Origin: Candidatus Buchananbacteria bacterium
GTDB taxonomy: Bacteria > Patescibacteriota > Patescibacteriia > 2-01-FULL-39-33
Assembly (NCBI GenBank): GCA_903859075.1
Contig: CAIOLF010000024.1
Span: 1-64,000 of the forward strand
Length of the DNA stretch: 64,000 bases
Direction of reading: 5' to 3'
This document shows positions 1-8,934 of this stretch, in pieces (the first letter of the stretch is position 1; every line of letters begins with the position of its first letter). A program made the translations under genes and the position numbers. The notes below the pieces were generated by a model. The model was given only the letters and a program-made list of their open reading frames with translations, was not told the DNA's origin and did no database searches.

Positions 1-79
1 GGATCAGAATAGTATAGAATTTAAGCACGACATTAAAGATCAAACAAAAGTTAAAGTCAAAGTTAAGGCTAAAAAATAA
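1..79 (+). CDS. C-terminal end of an unidentified protein (partial)
   Basis: An open frame enters from the left edge and ends at TAA 77-79. About 25 codons are visible, ending in an alternating Lys-Val stretch and Ala-Lys-Lys. The stop lies 4 nt before the next ATG, so the two genes are probably co-transcribed. A Lys/Val-rich tail is not diagnostic. Because the next gene is a response regulator, a signalling partner is possible, but nothing visible supports a specific function. Confidence 0.5.
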   Translation, partial: DQNSIEFKHDIKDQTKVKVKVKAKK

Positions 80-83
80 TTAT

Positions 84-557
84 ATGTCGACAGCAACAAC
101 CAATGTCATGAAGTCAGATAAGGGGAGGATTTTATTTGTGGAAGATGAGCGCATGTTGGTGGATATGTGGCACCAATATTTTGAACAGCATGGCTACGAT
201 TTCCTTTCAACCAAAGATATCCCAGAGGCTTTGACTCTTACTGAGTTTGAACAGCCCGATCTGGTACTTCTTGATATCATTATTCCCAAAGAAAAACCAG
301 ATGGCTCCATGGATTTGATGGCTGCCCAAGGATATGACTATTTGGAGGCTAAAAAGAAAAATCCCAAAATCAAAGATATTCCGGTTGTCGTTTTTACCAA
401 CTTAAACACCATGGAAGACCGAATGAAATCAGCTAACTTGGGAGCCAAGAATTATCTGTTTAAAAATGGAGTTGAACCCAAAGATGTTCTGGAAGCGATT
501 GATAAGGAGATTAAGGAGAGTAAGGCAAAAAAGCCAGTAAAACAAGTAAAATCTTAA
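84..557 (+). CDS. Single-domain response regulator (CheY-like receiver)
   Basis: A 157-aa protein that is almost entirely one receiver domain, so it probably relays phosphate rather than binding DNA. The acidic pocket is the VEDE stretch near residue 20, the phospho-acceptor Asp lies in LLDIIIP near residue 63, and the switch Thr is in VVFTNL near residue 104. The loop after the acceptor Asp is longer than usual, with an insert around KEKPDGSMDLMAAQG. The tail is Lys-rich. There is no output domain and no visible Shine-Dalgarno (SD) sequence. A similar receiver starts at the right edge of the window (63765-64000). Confidence 0.88.
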   Translation: MSTATTNVMKSDKGRILFVEDERMLVDMWHQYFEQHGYDFLSTKDIPEALTLTEFEQPDLVLLDIIIPKEKPDGSMDLMAAQGYDYLEAKKKNPKIKDIPVVVFTNLNTMEDRMKSANLGAKNYLFKNGVEPKDVLEAIDKEIKESKAKKPVKQVKS

Positions 558-585
558 TAAAAAGTTAAAGACATTTGACTATTTG

Positions 586-643
586 ACATTTTTATTGCTT
601 TAGTGATAAGATGATATGAAAACTAAATAAGCAATAAAAATGT
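586..643. repeat. 15-bp perfect inverted repeat downstream of the response regulator
   Basis: The arms at 586-600 and 629-643 are exact reverse complements separated by 28 nt of AT-rich sequence. There is no GC-rich core, so this is a weak terminator on its own. It could be an mRNA 3'-end structure or an operator. A TTGACA at 583-588 with TAAGAT at 607-612 (18-nt spacer) overlaps it and could be a promoter. Confidence 0.5.
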
Positions 644-748
644 TTAAATTTAGCATAAAATTAATAAAACTTAACTTATATAACAAGATTACTTGGTTTT
701 GTAATCTATTCCTCTCATTATTTATAGTATCAGATAATTGCAAAGAAG

Positions 749-777
749 GAGCTAACATATAAGTTAGCTCTTTTTTT
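749..777 (+). terminator. Intrinsic terminator before the ABC-F cassette
   Basis: An 8-bp stem (gagctaac/gttagctc) with a 6-nt loop is followed by seven T. It closes transcription from the left and separates the response regulator from the cassette at 855. The rest of 558-854 is AT-rich and contains no ORF. Confidence 0.85.
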
Positions 778-854
778 GTGGTTCTTAGTTAATGTGACTA
801 GGAGCCGCGAACATTGATAATTTGATATCAGAGAGGAGAGAAAGGAGAAGTAAG

Positions 855-2468
855 ATGCTTCAAATCAGCGACGTCTCGTATTCTATTGGCGATCGCCAAG
901 TCCTTGACTCTGTCTCGTTTTCATTAATGCCCGGTGAAAAGGTGGCTTTAGTGGGAGTGAACGGAGCAGGGAAGACAACGCTCATCAAGATAATTGTGGG
1001 CGAGCTTTTCCCTGACGAGGGAACGGTTTTCAAACCAGGGTCAACAAGCTATGTGCCGCAGATCATCACTGAAGATGTTGTGGCAAAGATGCATGGCACT
1101 GTTGCGGAATTCATGCTTGAAGGCAGGAATCTTAATCAGATTGCCAGCCGATTGCATGAGGCGTTAACGGCCATAAGCGATACCACGCTCTCGGAAAAAG
1201 AGATGGGAAAAGCTATGGACCGGTACTCGCGCGCGCAGGAAGAGTTTACCATGCAAGGCGGTTACGAAGCCGAAGCGGAAATCGAGTCGATCATTCGCGG
1301 CGTGGGCGTTTCAGTGGAACTGGAGCGTTCAGTATTAACGCTCAGCGGAGGGGAAAAGACTCGGTTGGCCTTTGCCAGAGCTATCTTCGCCGATGGCGAC
1401 CTGCTGGTCTTGGATGAACCGACGAACCATATTGACAGGCAGTATTATGGCTGGCTGGGAAACTATCTCCGTCAGACCAATAAGACCGTTCTAGTGGTTA
1501 GTCATCATCCTGAATTCATCGATCCCTTTACCGCAAGGATAGTGGAGATCGAGAAGTTCACAGGCAGGGCGCGCGAATATCGTGGCACGTATGAGAGCTA
1601 CCTCGAACAGAGTAAAATCAACGAGGACTCTTTGAAGCGCCAGATAGAATGTCTCGATAAGGAAATCGCCAGGCTTTCTGAAACCGCACTACGCCTGCAA
1701 TATGGCGGCCCTAACAAGGCGAAAGCGGCTCAGAACATGTTCGGACGGATCGAAAGATTGAAAAAGAGGAAGGAAGACATATCGAACGAAATGCCTCGGC
1801 ATGAAAGAAGCCTGCGGTTCGCTCTGGGAGTTTCGAAGCGTTCCGGCCAGGTGGTTGTTAAGGCGACAAGCCTTTCCAAGGCGTTCGATCGGCCTCTGTT
1901 TTCCAGGGTCAACTTTGAGGTTTATCGTGGTGAGAAGGTGGTAATTCTTGGTTCTAACGGATCAGGGAAGACCACGCTAATCCGTCTTTTGATGGGTCTC
2001 ATTAAACCCGACAAAGGGAGCATCGATTTAGGACTCAACGTCGAGACCGGCTACTACGCTCAGGAGCATGAAAATCTTGATGCGCAAAGAACCGTGATCG
2101 AAGAGGTCCAATCGGCCTGTTCCCAATGCAAAATCAATCCGCGAGATATCCTAGGCAGATTCCTGTTCACGCAGTACAAAGTTTTTCAGACTGTGGGGAC
2201 ATTAAGCCAAGGAGAAAAAAGCCGCTTGTCTTTGTGCAAGTTGATCGTCAGCGGCAACAATCTCGTCATCCTGGACGAACCAACCAATTACCTCGACCCG
2301 TCTTCCAGAGATGCGGTCGCACAGGCACTTGAGGATTATGAGGGAACTCTGATCTTCGTGAGCCATGACGTCGATTTCATCCGAAGCATTCATCCCGACA
2401 AGGCGATTATCATGCCTGTCGGCAATGTGCAAATCTTCACAGATGAGCTCATAGCCGATTTGGGATAG
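855..2468 (+). CDS. ABC-F family ATPase
   Basis: A soluble twin-ATPase of 537 aa with no membrane segments. The first domain has Walker A GVNGAGKTT, signature LSGGEK and Walker B DEPTNHID. The second has GSNGSGKTT, LSQGEK and DEPTNYLD. Between them lies a charged linker, as in the ABC-F family, whose members act on the ribosome (translation factors such as EttA, or antibiotic-protection proteins). The start chosen is ATG 855, which has AAGGAG just upstream; a TTG 11 codons earlier is possible. It heads a six-gene run of glycosyltransferases, a methyltransferase and a radical SAM enzyme, so a self-protection role for a product of that pathway is conceivable but inferred. Base composition is clearly richer in GC than the genes on either side. 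Confidence 0.9.
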   Translation: MLQISDVSYSIGDRQVLDSVSFSLMPGEKVALVGVNGAGKTTLIKIIVGELFPDEGTVFKPGSTSYVPQIITEDVVAKMHGTVAEFMLEGRNLNQIASRLHEALTAISDTTLSEKEMGKAMDRYSRAQEEFTMQGGYEAEAEIESIIRGVGVSVELERSVLTLSGGEKTRLAFARAIFADGDLLVLDEPTNHIDRQYYGWLGNYLRQTNKTVLVVSHHPEFIDPFTARIVEIEKFTGRAREYRGTYESYLEQSKINEDSLKRQIECLDKEIARLSETALRLQYGGPNKAKAAQNMFGRIERLKKRKEDISNEMPRHERSLRFALGVSKRSGQVVVKATSLSKAFDRPLFSRVNFEVYRGEKVVILGSNGSGKTTLIRLLMGLIKPDKGSIDLGLNVETGYYAQEHENLDAQRTVIEEVQSACSQCKINPRDILGRFLFTQYKVFQTVGTLSQGEKSRLSLCKLIVSGNNLVILDEPTNYLDPSSRDAVAQALEDYEGTLIFVSHDVDFIRSIHPDKAIIMPVGNVQIFTDELIADLG

Positions 2469-2493
2469 TGCGCAACAGCAAGGGAGTCAGCTT

Positions 2494-3141
2494 ATGAAAG
2501 AAAGTCTCAGTAGTATGTACCGTGACTTCCATGCCCGGAATGGCAAGTATGGGTTCGCCCATCACTTAACCACCAAAGGCGCGTTCTTTAAGGAGATGGT
2601 CGGTAAGAATCAGAAGGTGCTTGATCTTGGCTGCCGTGACGGAGTCATGACCAGTACCTTTGCCAGCGGTAATGAGATTACCTGTGTGGATGTTGATGAC
2701 CATGCGCTGCAGTTGTGCGGAGCAAAGTTGTCGGCCACGCTTGTCTGGCACGATCTTAACGATCCATTGCCTTTCGAAGATGGAAGTTTTGATGTTGTCG
2801 TGTTGTCTGATGTCTTGGAACATGTGCTTTTGCACGAGCAACTCGTCAAAGAGTGTAACCGCGTAATGAAATGTGGTGGCTGGTTTTATGGATCGACACC
2901 CAATGCATTCTATTGGTCCAACAGGATTAAGATGCTGCGGGGAATCGACTTGGTCGAGTATATCGATCCGACCCATGTGCGGCACTTCGCTTTGGATAGC
3001 CTGGCCCAGCTTTTGGCCGGCTTATTCCATAATGTCGAAGTAATCCCATATGGCCGCCATCCGTTTTCCAAACGCTGGCCAACGCTGTTTGCCAACGATT
3101 TTCTCTGGAAGGCACAAAAACCGGAGGATAACTTGCCATGA
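2494..3141 (+). CDS. Class I SAM-dependent methyltransferase
   Basis: A 215-aa Rossmann-fold methyltransferase. Motif I is VLDLGCRDG near residue 45, an acidic residue follows in CVDVDD, and the LSDVLEHV motif is typical of the Methyltransf_11/UbiE-like group. The substrate cannot be read from the sequence; the glycosyltransferases next to it suggest a sugar or a glycosylated compound. The start has AGGGAG about 8 nt upstream. The stop overlaps the next start by 4 nt (ATGA), implying translational coupling. Confidence 0.85.
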   Translation: MKESLSSMYRDFHARNGKYGFAHHLTTKGAFFKEMVGKNQKVLDLGCRDGVMTSTFASGNEITCVDVDDHALQLCGAKLSATLVWHDLNDPLPFEDGSFDVVVLSDVLEHVLLHEQLVKECNRVMKCGGWFYGSTPNAFYWSNRIKMLRGIDLVEYIDPTHVRHFALDSLAQLLAGLFHNVEVIPYGRHPFSKRWPTLFANDFLWKAQKPEDNLP

Positions 3142-4241
3142 AAGTGATGTTCTGGACTGCTAGTCATCTGCCCGATCTGGGAGGATTCCAGTGGAGTACT
3201 TACAGGTTGGCGAAGATGATGAAGGAACTAGGTCATGAACCCGCTTTCTTAACCGGCACTGAGCAGCAATCCATTTGCGATCAGCTGGTGCCGGCCGTAA
3301 GGATTCCGTGCACCAGCGTTCGCGAGTGGACCGAGAAATCGGGACAGTGGCTGTTGGAGAACAGGTCGAAATTCGATGTCATTCATTCGATAGATCTGTT
3401 CTATAAAGCGATAGATGTTCAGTTGGATTTTCTGCTGGCATCCAAGCTTCCAACAGTCATTAAAATTCCCACCATGGGATATATTCCGAAGCTCATCAAC
3501 TCAGATGCGCTCAGAAGAAAGTTTAGCTCGATGGATGCCCTTATCGCTCTTAGCGAAGGGATAAAGTCGGAGCTGACTGAGGCCGGCATTAGTGAGGCGA
3601 AGATTCACTCCATACCCAACGGAATCGATATGCAGGAATTTACCCCGGCTTGTAACAAACAAGAGCTGAGGAATGTCCTGCAGTTGCCAGAGAGTAAAGT
3701 TCTCATTCTATTTGCGGGCAGATTAGTCTACCGCAAGAGAGTTGATGTTTTACTTGAGGCAACGGCAAGTCTGTCCCAAACCGTTCACCTCGTATTGGTC
3801 GGCTCAAGTTTTGGTCAGCGGGATTCTGTTGAAGAGCAGATACTGCAGACGGCTGGAACGATGGCTAATGTGACCGTACGGGAAGCAACAGCAGAAACTC
3901 TTAAGTACTATCAGGCTTGCGACATTAACGTGTTGTTGTCTGAGAGAGAGGGCCTGCCCAACGCAGTGCTTGAAGGTATGTCTTGTTCAATGCCAACCGT
4001 GGCGACTGATATTGCTGGCATCACCAATGTCATCAGCTCAGGCTATGAAGGAATCTTGGTTCCTGTAGATGACGTCTCCAAAACGTCAGAAGCGTTAATG
4101 CTCCTAGCAGAAAACCAAGAGTTGAGGCAAAGAATGGGACAAGCCGCAAGAAGAAAGGTCAAGAAAGAATTCGACATCAGTGTTGTAACCAGGAAATATC
4201 TCGATCTCTACCAAGGGATCTTGAAGGGAAAGGAGTACTGA
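3138..4241 (+). CDS. GT4-type glycosyltransferase (first of three)
   Basis: A 367-aa GT-B retaining glycosyltransferase. The N-terminal domain begins with a DLGGFQ glycine motif. The C-terminal domain has GRLVYRKR (phosphate-binding Arg/Lys) and the EX7E-type motif EREGLPNAVLE near residue 275, then TDIAG. It presumably transfers a sugar from a nucleotide-sugar donor. GGAGG lies 9 nt before the ATG. It is coupled to the methyltransferase by a 4-bp overlap. Its closest relative in the window looks to be the next gene, which shares the layout YYQACD...SEREG, so the two may be duplicates with different acceptors. Confidence 0.88.
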   Translation: MKVMFWTASHLPDLGGFQWSTYRLAKMMKELGHEPAFLTGTEQQSICDQLVPAVRIPCTSVREWTEKSGQWLLENRSKFDVIHSIDLFYKAIDVQLDFLLASKLPTVIKIPTMGYIPKLINSDALRRKFSSMDALIALSEGIKSELTEAGISEAKIHSIPNGIDMQEFTPACNKQELRNVLQLPESKVLILFAGRLVYRKRVDVLLEATASLSQTVHLVLVGSSFGQRDSVEEQILQTAGTMANVTVREATAETLKYYQACDINVLLSEREGLPNAVLEGMSCSMPTVATDIAGITNVISSGYEGILVPVDDVSKTSEALMLLAENQELRQRMGQAARRKVKKEFDISVVTRKYLDLYQGILKGKEY

Positions 4242-4242
4242 A

Positions 4243-5385
4243 ATGAGAATTGCATTGGTCATTCCGTATAATCCGCTTGAAGAAGTCGGCGGGTTGGAGC
4301 TCGGCACTGCCTTGCTGGCTGCAGATCTGAAGAAATGCGGCCATGAGGTTACGATCATCAGCAAAGGGCAAAGCGGCCATATCAATGATGTCCCCGTTTG
4401 GGGCTATCCGGATTTCGCCCAACTTTGCCACAACTTGATCACCTGTGGTAACCGCAGCTTTGATATTGTTCACTGGCTTGAGATTTTTCCCGATTTGGGG
4501 GAGGTCGAATTGCAAGGGATGACATCGGGCTTGTTGCGAGCCATTGGCGTGAAGGTTATTATGATGGTCGCCACCTCGGGCAATCTTGAGACGCGCGGGA
4601 AGGGTTATTTGATTACGCCATTGCTCAAACAGACAATGGATGCGTATGTCATTTCCAATCCTACGCAGTTGATCGAGTTTGCGAGTTGCGACATCAGGGA
4701 CAATATTCATATCATCGGCTTCGGCATCGACACCAATGTTTTTCGGCCAGTCACCAAAGAAGAGAAAAAGGCCTTGAGAGAATCCTTGGGCTTGCCCTTG
4801 GACAAGGTTCTTTGCCTCTTCATGGGCAGATTCGTGGCTCGCAAAAGGCCGGATTTTTTGCTCAGGGCTTGGCAGTCGATGGAAGAAGTCTATGATCGCG
4901 CGGAGTTGGTTGTCGTCGGTTCGGGCATGGATCAGCATGATTCAATTGAAGAAAATGTCCGCACCCTCGCCGATTCAACAAAGAGCGCTCATTTCAGGGG
5001 CATAACCAAAACCCCCGAGCAGTACTATCAGGCATGCGACATGCTGCTTTTGCCAAGCGAGCGTGAAGGACAGCCCAACGTGATGATGGAGATGATGGCG
5101 TGTGGCAATCCTGTAATCGGATCCGATATCCCAGGCCTTCGGGAAATTATCGCAGCCGGCAAAAACGGCTTGATTTTTCCGAAGGATAACCGCGTCTTGT
5201 TTCAGCAAGCGATGCATCAACTGATCGACAATGAATTGTTGCGCATTGAGCTGGGGCATAGCGCCAGGGAATTGATCGTATCCGTAAAGGACGTGCGAGT
5301 TGTTACCGAGCAGTACCTCCAACTGTATGAAGGAAGGGCTTTACCGGCGACTCTCGCAGATTATGATCGCAGTTGCAGTCACTGA
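4243..5385 (+). CDS. GT4-type glycosyltransferase (second of three)
   Basis: A 380-aa GT-B glycosyltransferase. The N-terminus has NPLEEVGGLELG (donor-side glycine loop), the middle FGIDTNVF, then GRFVARKRPDF and the EX7E-like EREGQPNVMMEMM with SDIPG. AAGGAG precedes the ATG, which lies 1 nt after the upstream stop. Shared spacing and motifs with 3138-4241 suggest a tandem duplication. Substrates are unknown. Confidence 0.88.
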   Translation: MRIALVIPYNPLEEVGGLELGTALLAADLKKCGHEVTIISKGQSGHINDVPVWGYPDFAQLCHNLITCGNRSFDIVHWLEIFPDLGEVELQGMTSGLLRAIGVKVIMMVATSGNLETRGKGYLITPLLKQTMDAYVISNPTQLIEFASCDIRDNIHIIGFGIDTNVFRPVTKEEKKALRESLGLPLDKVLCLFMGRFVARKRPDFLLRAWQSMEEVYDRAELVVVGSGMDQHDSIEENVRTLADSTKSAHFRGITKTPEQYYQACDMLLLPSEREGQPNVMMEMMACGNPVIGSDIPGLREIIAAGKNGLIFPKDNRVLFQQAMHQLIDNELLRIELGHSARELIVSVKDVRVVTEQYLQLYEGRALPATLADYDRSCSH

Positions 5386-5404
5386 AACAGAGGAGGATCG
5401 AGAA

Positions 5405-6409
5405 GTGTTTACTAAGATCAGGGTTTCAGTTTCAAGGGTATGTGAAATGCAGTGTGTCTACTGCCCTCATGGACCCTTGATCAACATGGAGAACTACGAC
5501 GGCGACGAGCAGTATTGCATGACCACGCAAGAATTGGTGGGAATACTTCGGATCATGCGCAAGCATGGTTTGGAAAATGCCCATCTTACCGGAGGCGAAC
5601 CGCTCAGAAGGAAAGACTTGGTTGATTTGATTGCCCAGATTACGTCCTTGGGAATGAAAGTCGAGCTCAATACCAATGGCTTGGCTCTCAGTAGGACAAT
5701 GGCTGAGCGAATCAGAGATGCCGGAGTTGACTTCCTAAAGATTTCTCTCGATGCGCCTAATAGAAGTTCTTTTCTGGCATTCACCGGAATTGACGCTTTC
5801 GAAAAGGTAATCGAGGGAATCAAAGCGACGCTTCAGGTGATGCCTGTCAGGCTCAACTGCGTGGTAATGCGGTCAAACTTGGAATCGGTAATCCCGATAC
5901 TGGGTATCTGCAACGAGCTTGGAGTTCAGGAAATCCATCTGTTGGATCTGACATACTATCCATGTATGGGCGGTAGATCTTTTTGGGAAAGAGAGTTTGT
6001 CCATCTGACCAAGGAGGTTAAGCCCTTACTGGAGCAAGAGTATGTCCACGTCTTTGAGACGATGCCCATCTACGGATGTAGATTCTACAGCATGGAAACC
6101 TTGCCTGGCGGAACAGTTGCAGTTTTGAAAGAAGCGGAGCCGACTATGCGCATCGCTGAATGCGAAACTTGCAACGAGTATTGTCATGAAGGTGTTTTTA
6201 CTCTCAGGTTGTCTGCCGGCGGATACCTCAATTTCTGCCCATGTAGCAACCATAACGGCGTAGACGCTCTCGAACTTTACCGCAAGGGAGCACTGGACGG
6301 AGTTCTGTCTGCGTATTCACAATACTTCGACAGGGCGAGGTCGGTGGATTCTTTCCAGATGTTTTTGGACAAGAACGGCCTGAGCTTTGGAAACGGAGGA
6401 CCGCCATGA
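5405..6409 (+). CDS. MoaA-like radical SAM enzyme
   Basis: A radical SAM protein of 334 aa. The SAM cluster motif is CEMQCVYC (CX3CX2C) near residue 15, followed by GGEP. A second Cys group near the C-terminus (CETCNEYC, later FCPC) sits where MoaA binds its auxiliary cluster. The GTG start at 5405 is preferred because AGGAGG lies 8 nt upstream and the protein then begins directly at the (F)TKIRVSVSRVC strand; ATGs at 5300 and 5363 would overlap the previous gene. No molybdopterin genes are nearby, and the neighbours are glycosyltransferases, so it probably modifies a sugar or peptide in the cassette's own pathway. Ends in ATGA overlapping the next start. Confidence 0.85.
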   Translation: MFTKIRVSVSRVCEMQCVYCPHGPLINMENYDGDEQYCMTTQELVGILRIMRKHGLENAHLTGGEPLRRKDLVDLIAQITSLGMKVELNTNGLALSRTMAERIRDAGVDFLKISLDAPNRSSFLAFTGIDAFEKVIEGIKATLQVMPVRLNCVVMRSNLESVIPILGICNELGVQEIHLLDLTYYPCMGGRSFWEREFVHLTKEVKPLLEQEYVHVFETMPIYGCRFYSMETLPGGTVAVLKEAEPTMRIAECETCNEYCHEGVFTLRLSAGGYLNFCPCSNHNGVDALELYRKGALDGVLSAYSQYFDRARSVDSFQMFLDKNGLSFGNGGPP

Positions 6410-7605
6410 GAGTGTGCTTCATCAACTTTGACGGGGCACCGACGATTAAGGCAGCAGTGAATAATAGAATAGGCGGGCTGAATACGATTTTATTCAACCT
6501 ACTGAAATCTGTTTCACTGCTGCCTGAAATAAAAACGTCGGTAGTCTATCGTGATGATGGGTTGAGCGGGTTGCAGGAAGAAATTCCCGGCAGCGTGAAA
6601 GCGATCCTGGCAGGGAAACAAGAAGTTCTGTCCCGTAGTGATTTGGAAGAGGCTATCCCGCTGTTTGTTCAAGGAGTAAAAGGATTTCTCCTAAATGAGC
6701 AGCAGGATGTCATTCATACGTCAGGCTCAGAAGCTGGAATAGCCATGTGCCAATTACGCCAGGAGGGTATTACGATACCTTGGGTCCATACCAACTACGC
6801 CACTTTAGCCGTAAGAAGGGTGATTGTTGAAGGTATGTCTTCAAGGGATGCTCTCTCTGATATGATTGGACAAAGGGAGTTATGCTGTCTTGAACACTGT
6901 GATCACATAATCGCCTTAAGCGAGGTTGATCGGCTAGAAGTTTGCCAAGTGTTCGGGATATCACCCGGTAAGGTAAGTGTGGCGTGGCCCGGCATAGATC
7001 ACAACATTTTTTATCCTCCGCGGATAAATGCTGGAAGAGCGCCGGTTGTGGTAAGTGCAGGGCGAATGAGCAGAATAAAAGATTTCCCCTTTTTGCTGCG
7101 AAGTTTCCGAATACTAGATTACCTTAATCCCAGCTTGGGTGCGAGACTGCTAGTAATAGGGGGCAATCAGCAGGAAAGGGAATCTCTCGGCTTGCACAAT
7201 CTAGCCAATAGCTTGCGAGTGAGTGACAAAGTCGCGTATCTGGATGGAACAGACCAAGGCGAACTGGCAGAGCACTTCCGATCCGCAAAGGTATTTGCCG
7301 GCGTCTCTAAGCACGAGACATTCGGATTGTTGCCGGTAGAGGCTAGAGCTTGCGGAACTCCTTTCGTTGTACGTTCAAACAGTAGTTACTTGGCAACCGC
7401 GACAGACGGCTATGGAGGATTTTTTTCGGGCAACGGCTCGGAAGAGGATATGGCCCGAAAGCTAAACGTCGTCTTAAGTCTTTCGGAGGGAGACTGGCAA
7501 GTAATGTCTAAAGCCGCTTATCGCAGCGCCCAGAAATTCGAATGGGCACAAACGGCCAAGGCATGCCACGAAGCATACTGCCAATTAGCAAGAAGACAAA
7601 CATAA
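6406..7605 (+). CDS. GT4-type glycosyltransferase (third of three)
   Basis: A 399-aa GT-B glycosyltransferase. The N-terminus contains NRIGGLNT, the middle WPGIDHNIFYPP, then GRMSRIKD and ETFGLLPVEARACG (EX7E). It is less like the other two than they are like each other. An HTNYA stretch near residue 125 resembles acceptor-side motifs of GT4 enzymes. CGGAGG precedes the ATG, and there is a 4-bp overlap with the radical SAM gene. It is the last gene of the cassette and is followed by a terminator. Confidence 0.87.
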   Translation: MRVCFINFDGAPTIKAAVNNRIGGLNTILFNLLKSVSLLPEIKTSVVYRDDGLSGLQEEIPGSVKAILAGKQEVLSRSDLEEAIPLFVQGVKGFLLNEQQDVIHTSGSEAGIAMCQLRQEGITIPWVHTNYATLAVRRVIVEGMSSRDALSDMIGQRELCCLEHCDHIIALSEVDRLEVCQVFGISPGKVSVAWPGIDHNIFYPPRINAGRAPVVVSAGRMSRIKDFPFLLRSFRILDYLNPSLGARLLVIGGNQQERESLGLHNLANSLRVSDKVAYLDGTDQGELAEHFRSAKVFAGVSKHETFGLLPVEARACGTPFVVRSNSSYLATATDGYGGFFSGNGSEEDMARKLNVVLSLSEGDWQVMSKAAYRSAQKFEWAQTAKACHEAYCQLARRQT

Positions 7606-7641
7606 GACCGGATTCCACGGATGGAACCCGGTCTTCTTTAT
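7604..7641 (+). terminator. Terminator closing the ABC-F/glycosyltransferase cassette
   Basis: The stem aagaccgg...ccggtctt has an additional ttcc/ggaa extension and a T-rich tail (ctttattttt). It overlaps the stop codon of the last gene and also lies at the 3' end of the converging gene, so it may serve both strands. Confidence 0.8.
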
Positions 7642-7643
7642 TT

Positions 7644-8474
7644 TTATATAGATGTTATATATTCAATCGCTTTTGCCATTTCATGTATTTCGCATTCAAG
7701 CTCGAAGTATCCCTGGTAATTGTATTTTTTGAGCGCTTGAACGACTTTTTTCCAATCTATCTTTCCTTTGCCAGGGGCTAAATGGGGGTCTGGCCTATTG
7801 CTTTTCTTTAGATTGTTTTCCGGTTTTCCAAAGTTATCATGAGCGTGGATATGATATATTTTAGAATTATATTTCTCTATGGCTAAAAGATAGTTTTCTT
7901 CACTGACATTGGCATGTCCGATATCCAGAGTCATGCCGAAATATTTATTTTTTACTTTGGATATAGTTTCAGTTAGCAGATCGAATTTGCAGGCTCTATC
8001 CGGAAACCAAAAACAGGTTTGAGCTTCATTCTCAATTCCTATTTTGATTTTTTTCTTGGCTCCGTAATCGGCTATCTTCTTGTAGGCCTCAATTTCTAAT
8101 TTTTTTCTTCTTTCTAATTTAAGTCCGTATGGCTCAAGGGCGGGATGAAGAGTTACCACGGAGGATTTTAGTTGGGAAGCATAGTCGATTGATTTAAATA
8201 CCTGTTTAATGCTCTCTTGTCTTATAATATTGTTAAAATCATTGATACTGCCGCTTAGGTATTGGGCGTGAACGGTGTATCTGATCTTTTTGTCTCTTTG
8301 CAGTTTCTTCAAAAAAGCCATTTCTTGCCTGAAATCACCGTCATGTGGATAATTAAAGTCGATTTCAATACAGTCGACAATATCAGCCAAGTATTTTGTT
8401 TCCTCAATAAAATCACGACCCAGCTTTCTGGATCCCTTGGCGCATAATTTAAGGTTGTTCTTTTCAGTTTTCAT
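7644..8474 (-). CDS. Xylose isomerase-like TIM-barrel protein (sugar phosphate isomerase/epimerase or AP endonuclease 2 family)
   Basis: A 276-aa protein. Likely metal-site residues are seen in order: EIDF (about 38), TLHP (about 106), IENE (about 151), LDIGHAN (about 186), HIHAHDN (about 213), the DPHLAPGKGKIDW loop and ELECE near the end. This is the order seen in the AP_endonuc_2/xylose isomerase-like fold. Members isomerise sugars or cut abasic DNA; the GKGKIDW loop occurs in both groups, so the substrate stays open. Base composition is AT-rich like the housekeeping genes. No SD is visible. Confidence 0.75.
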   Translation of the reverse strand: MKTEKNNLKLCAKGSRKLGRDFIEETKYLADIVDCIEIDFNYPHDGDFRQEMAFLKKLQRDKKIRYTVHAQYLSGSINDFNNIIRQESIKQVFKSIDYASQLKSSVVTLHPALEPYGLKLERRKKLEIEAYKKIADYGAKKKIKIGIENEAQTCFWFPDRACKFDLLTETISKVKNKYFGMTLDIGHANVSEENYLLAIEKYNSKIYHIHAHDNFGKPENNLKKSNRPDPHLAPGKGKIDWKKVVQALKKYNYQGYFELECEIHEMAKAIEYITSI

Positions 8475-8520
8475 GTTATAATTTTACATATAATAACCGT
8501 AAAAGTAAACACCATAGTAT

Positions 8521-8934
8521 ATGATAAAGAAGGGAAATGATCAACCGCCAACTTCTGTCAGTGCCATCATAACCCGCAGTGACGGCAAAGTATTTATCGC
8601 CCAAAGGAGCTGGAAGAAAAAGTTATCGCCTGGCCAATGGGAGACCGTGGGAGGTAAATTAGAGTTGAAGGAAGTACTTGAAGAAGGTTTAAGGCGTGAG
8701 ATCAAAGAGGAATTAGGTGTAGATATAAAAGGCATTAGATTCTTCAATAATTATTCCTATGCGGCCGGCAAAGTCAGCGCCACTTATATAGTTGAGATTG
8801 AGAAGAGCCCGCAGCCAAACATTCAGGATTTCGCTAATTGGGGCTGGTTCGATGAAAAGGGAATTTTACCACTGGATTTTGCGGTTGATTGCAAAGAAAG
8901 ATTATTGGATTATTTTAAAAATTTGAAGAGCTAA
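8521..8934 (+). CDS. Nudix hydrolase
   Basis: A 137-aa protein. The Nudix box GX5EX7REUXEEXGU is intact around residues 42-64 (GKLELKE then REIKEELG). Enzymes of this family hydrolyse nucleoside diphosphates linked to another group, often to clean up damaged nucleotides. ISDG-type N-terminal strands (IITRSDGKVF) and W-rich ends fit a MutT/IDI-like member. It diverges from the TIM-barrel gene across a short AT-rich gap. Confidence 0.9.
   Translation: MIKKGNDQPPTSVSAIITRSDGKVFIAQRSWKKKLSPGQWETVGGKLELKEVLEEGLRREIKEELGVDIKGIRFFNNYSYAAGKVSATYIVEIEKSPQPNIQDFANWGWFDEKGILPLDFAVDCKERLLDYFKNLKS

Noticed and set aside
855..2468. Calling the ABC-F a specific antibiotic-resistance gene
   Set aside because: ABC-F subfamilies cannot be told apart by eye; housekeeping members share all visible motifs.
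4177..4938. 253-codon minus-strand frame over the second GT4 gene
   Set aside because: Antisense to a gene with full GT4 motifs and SD; no family features of its own.
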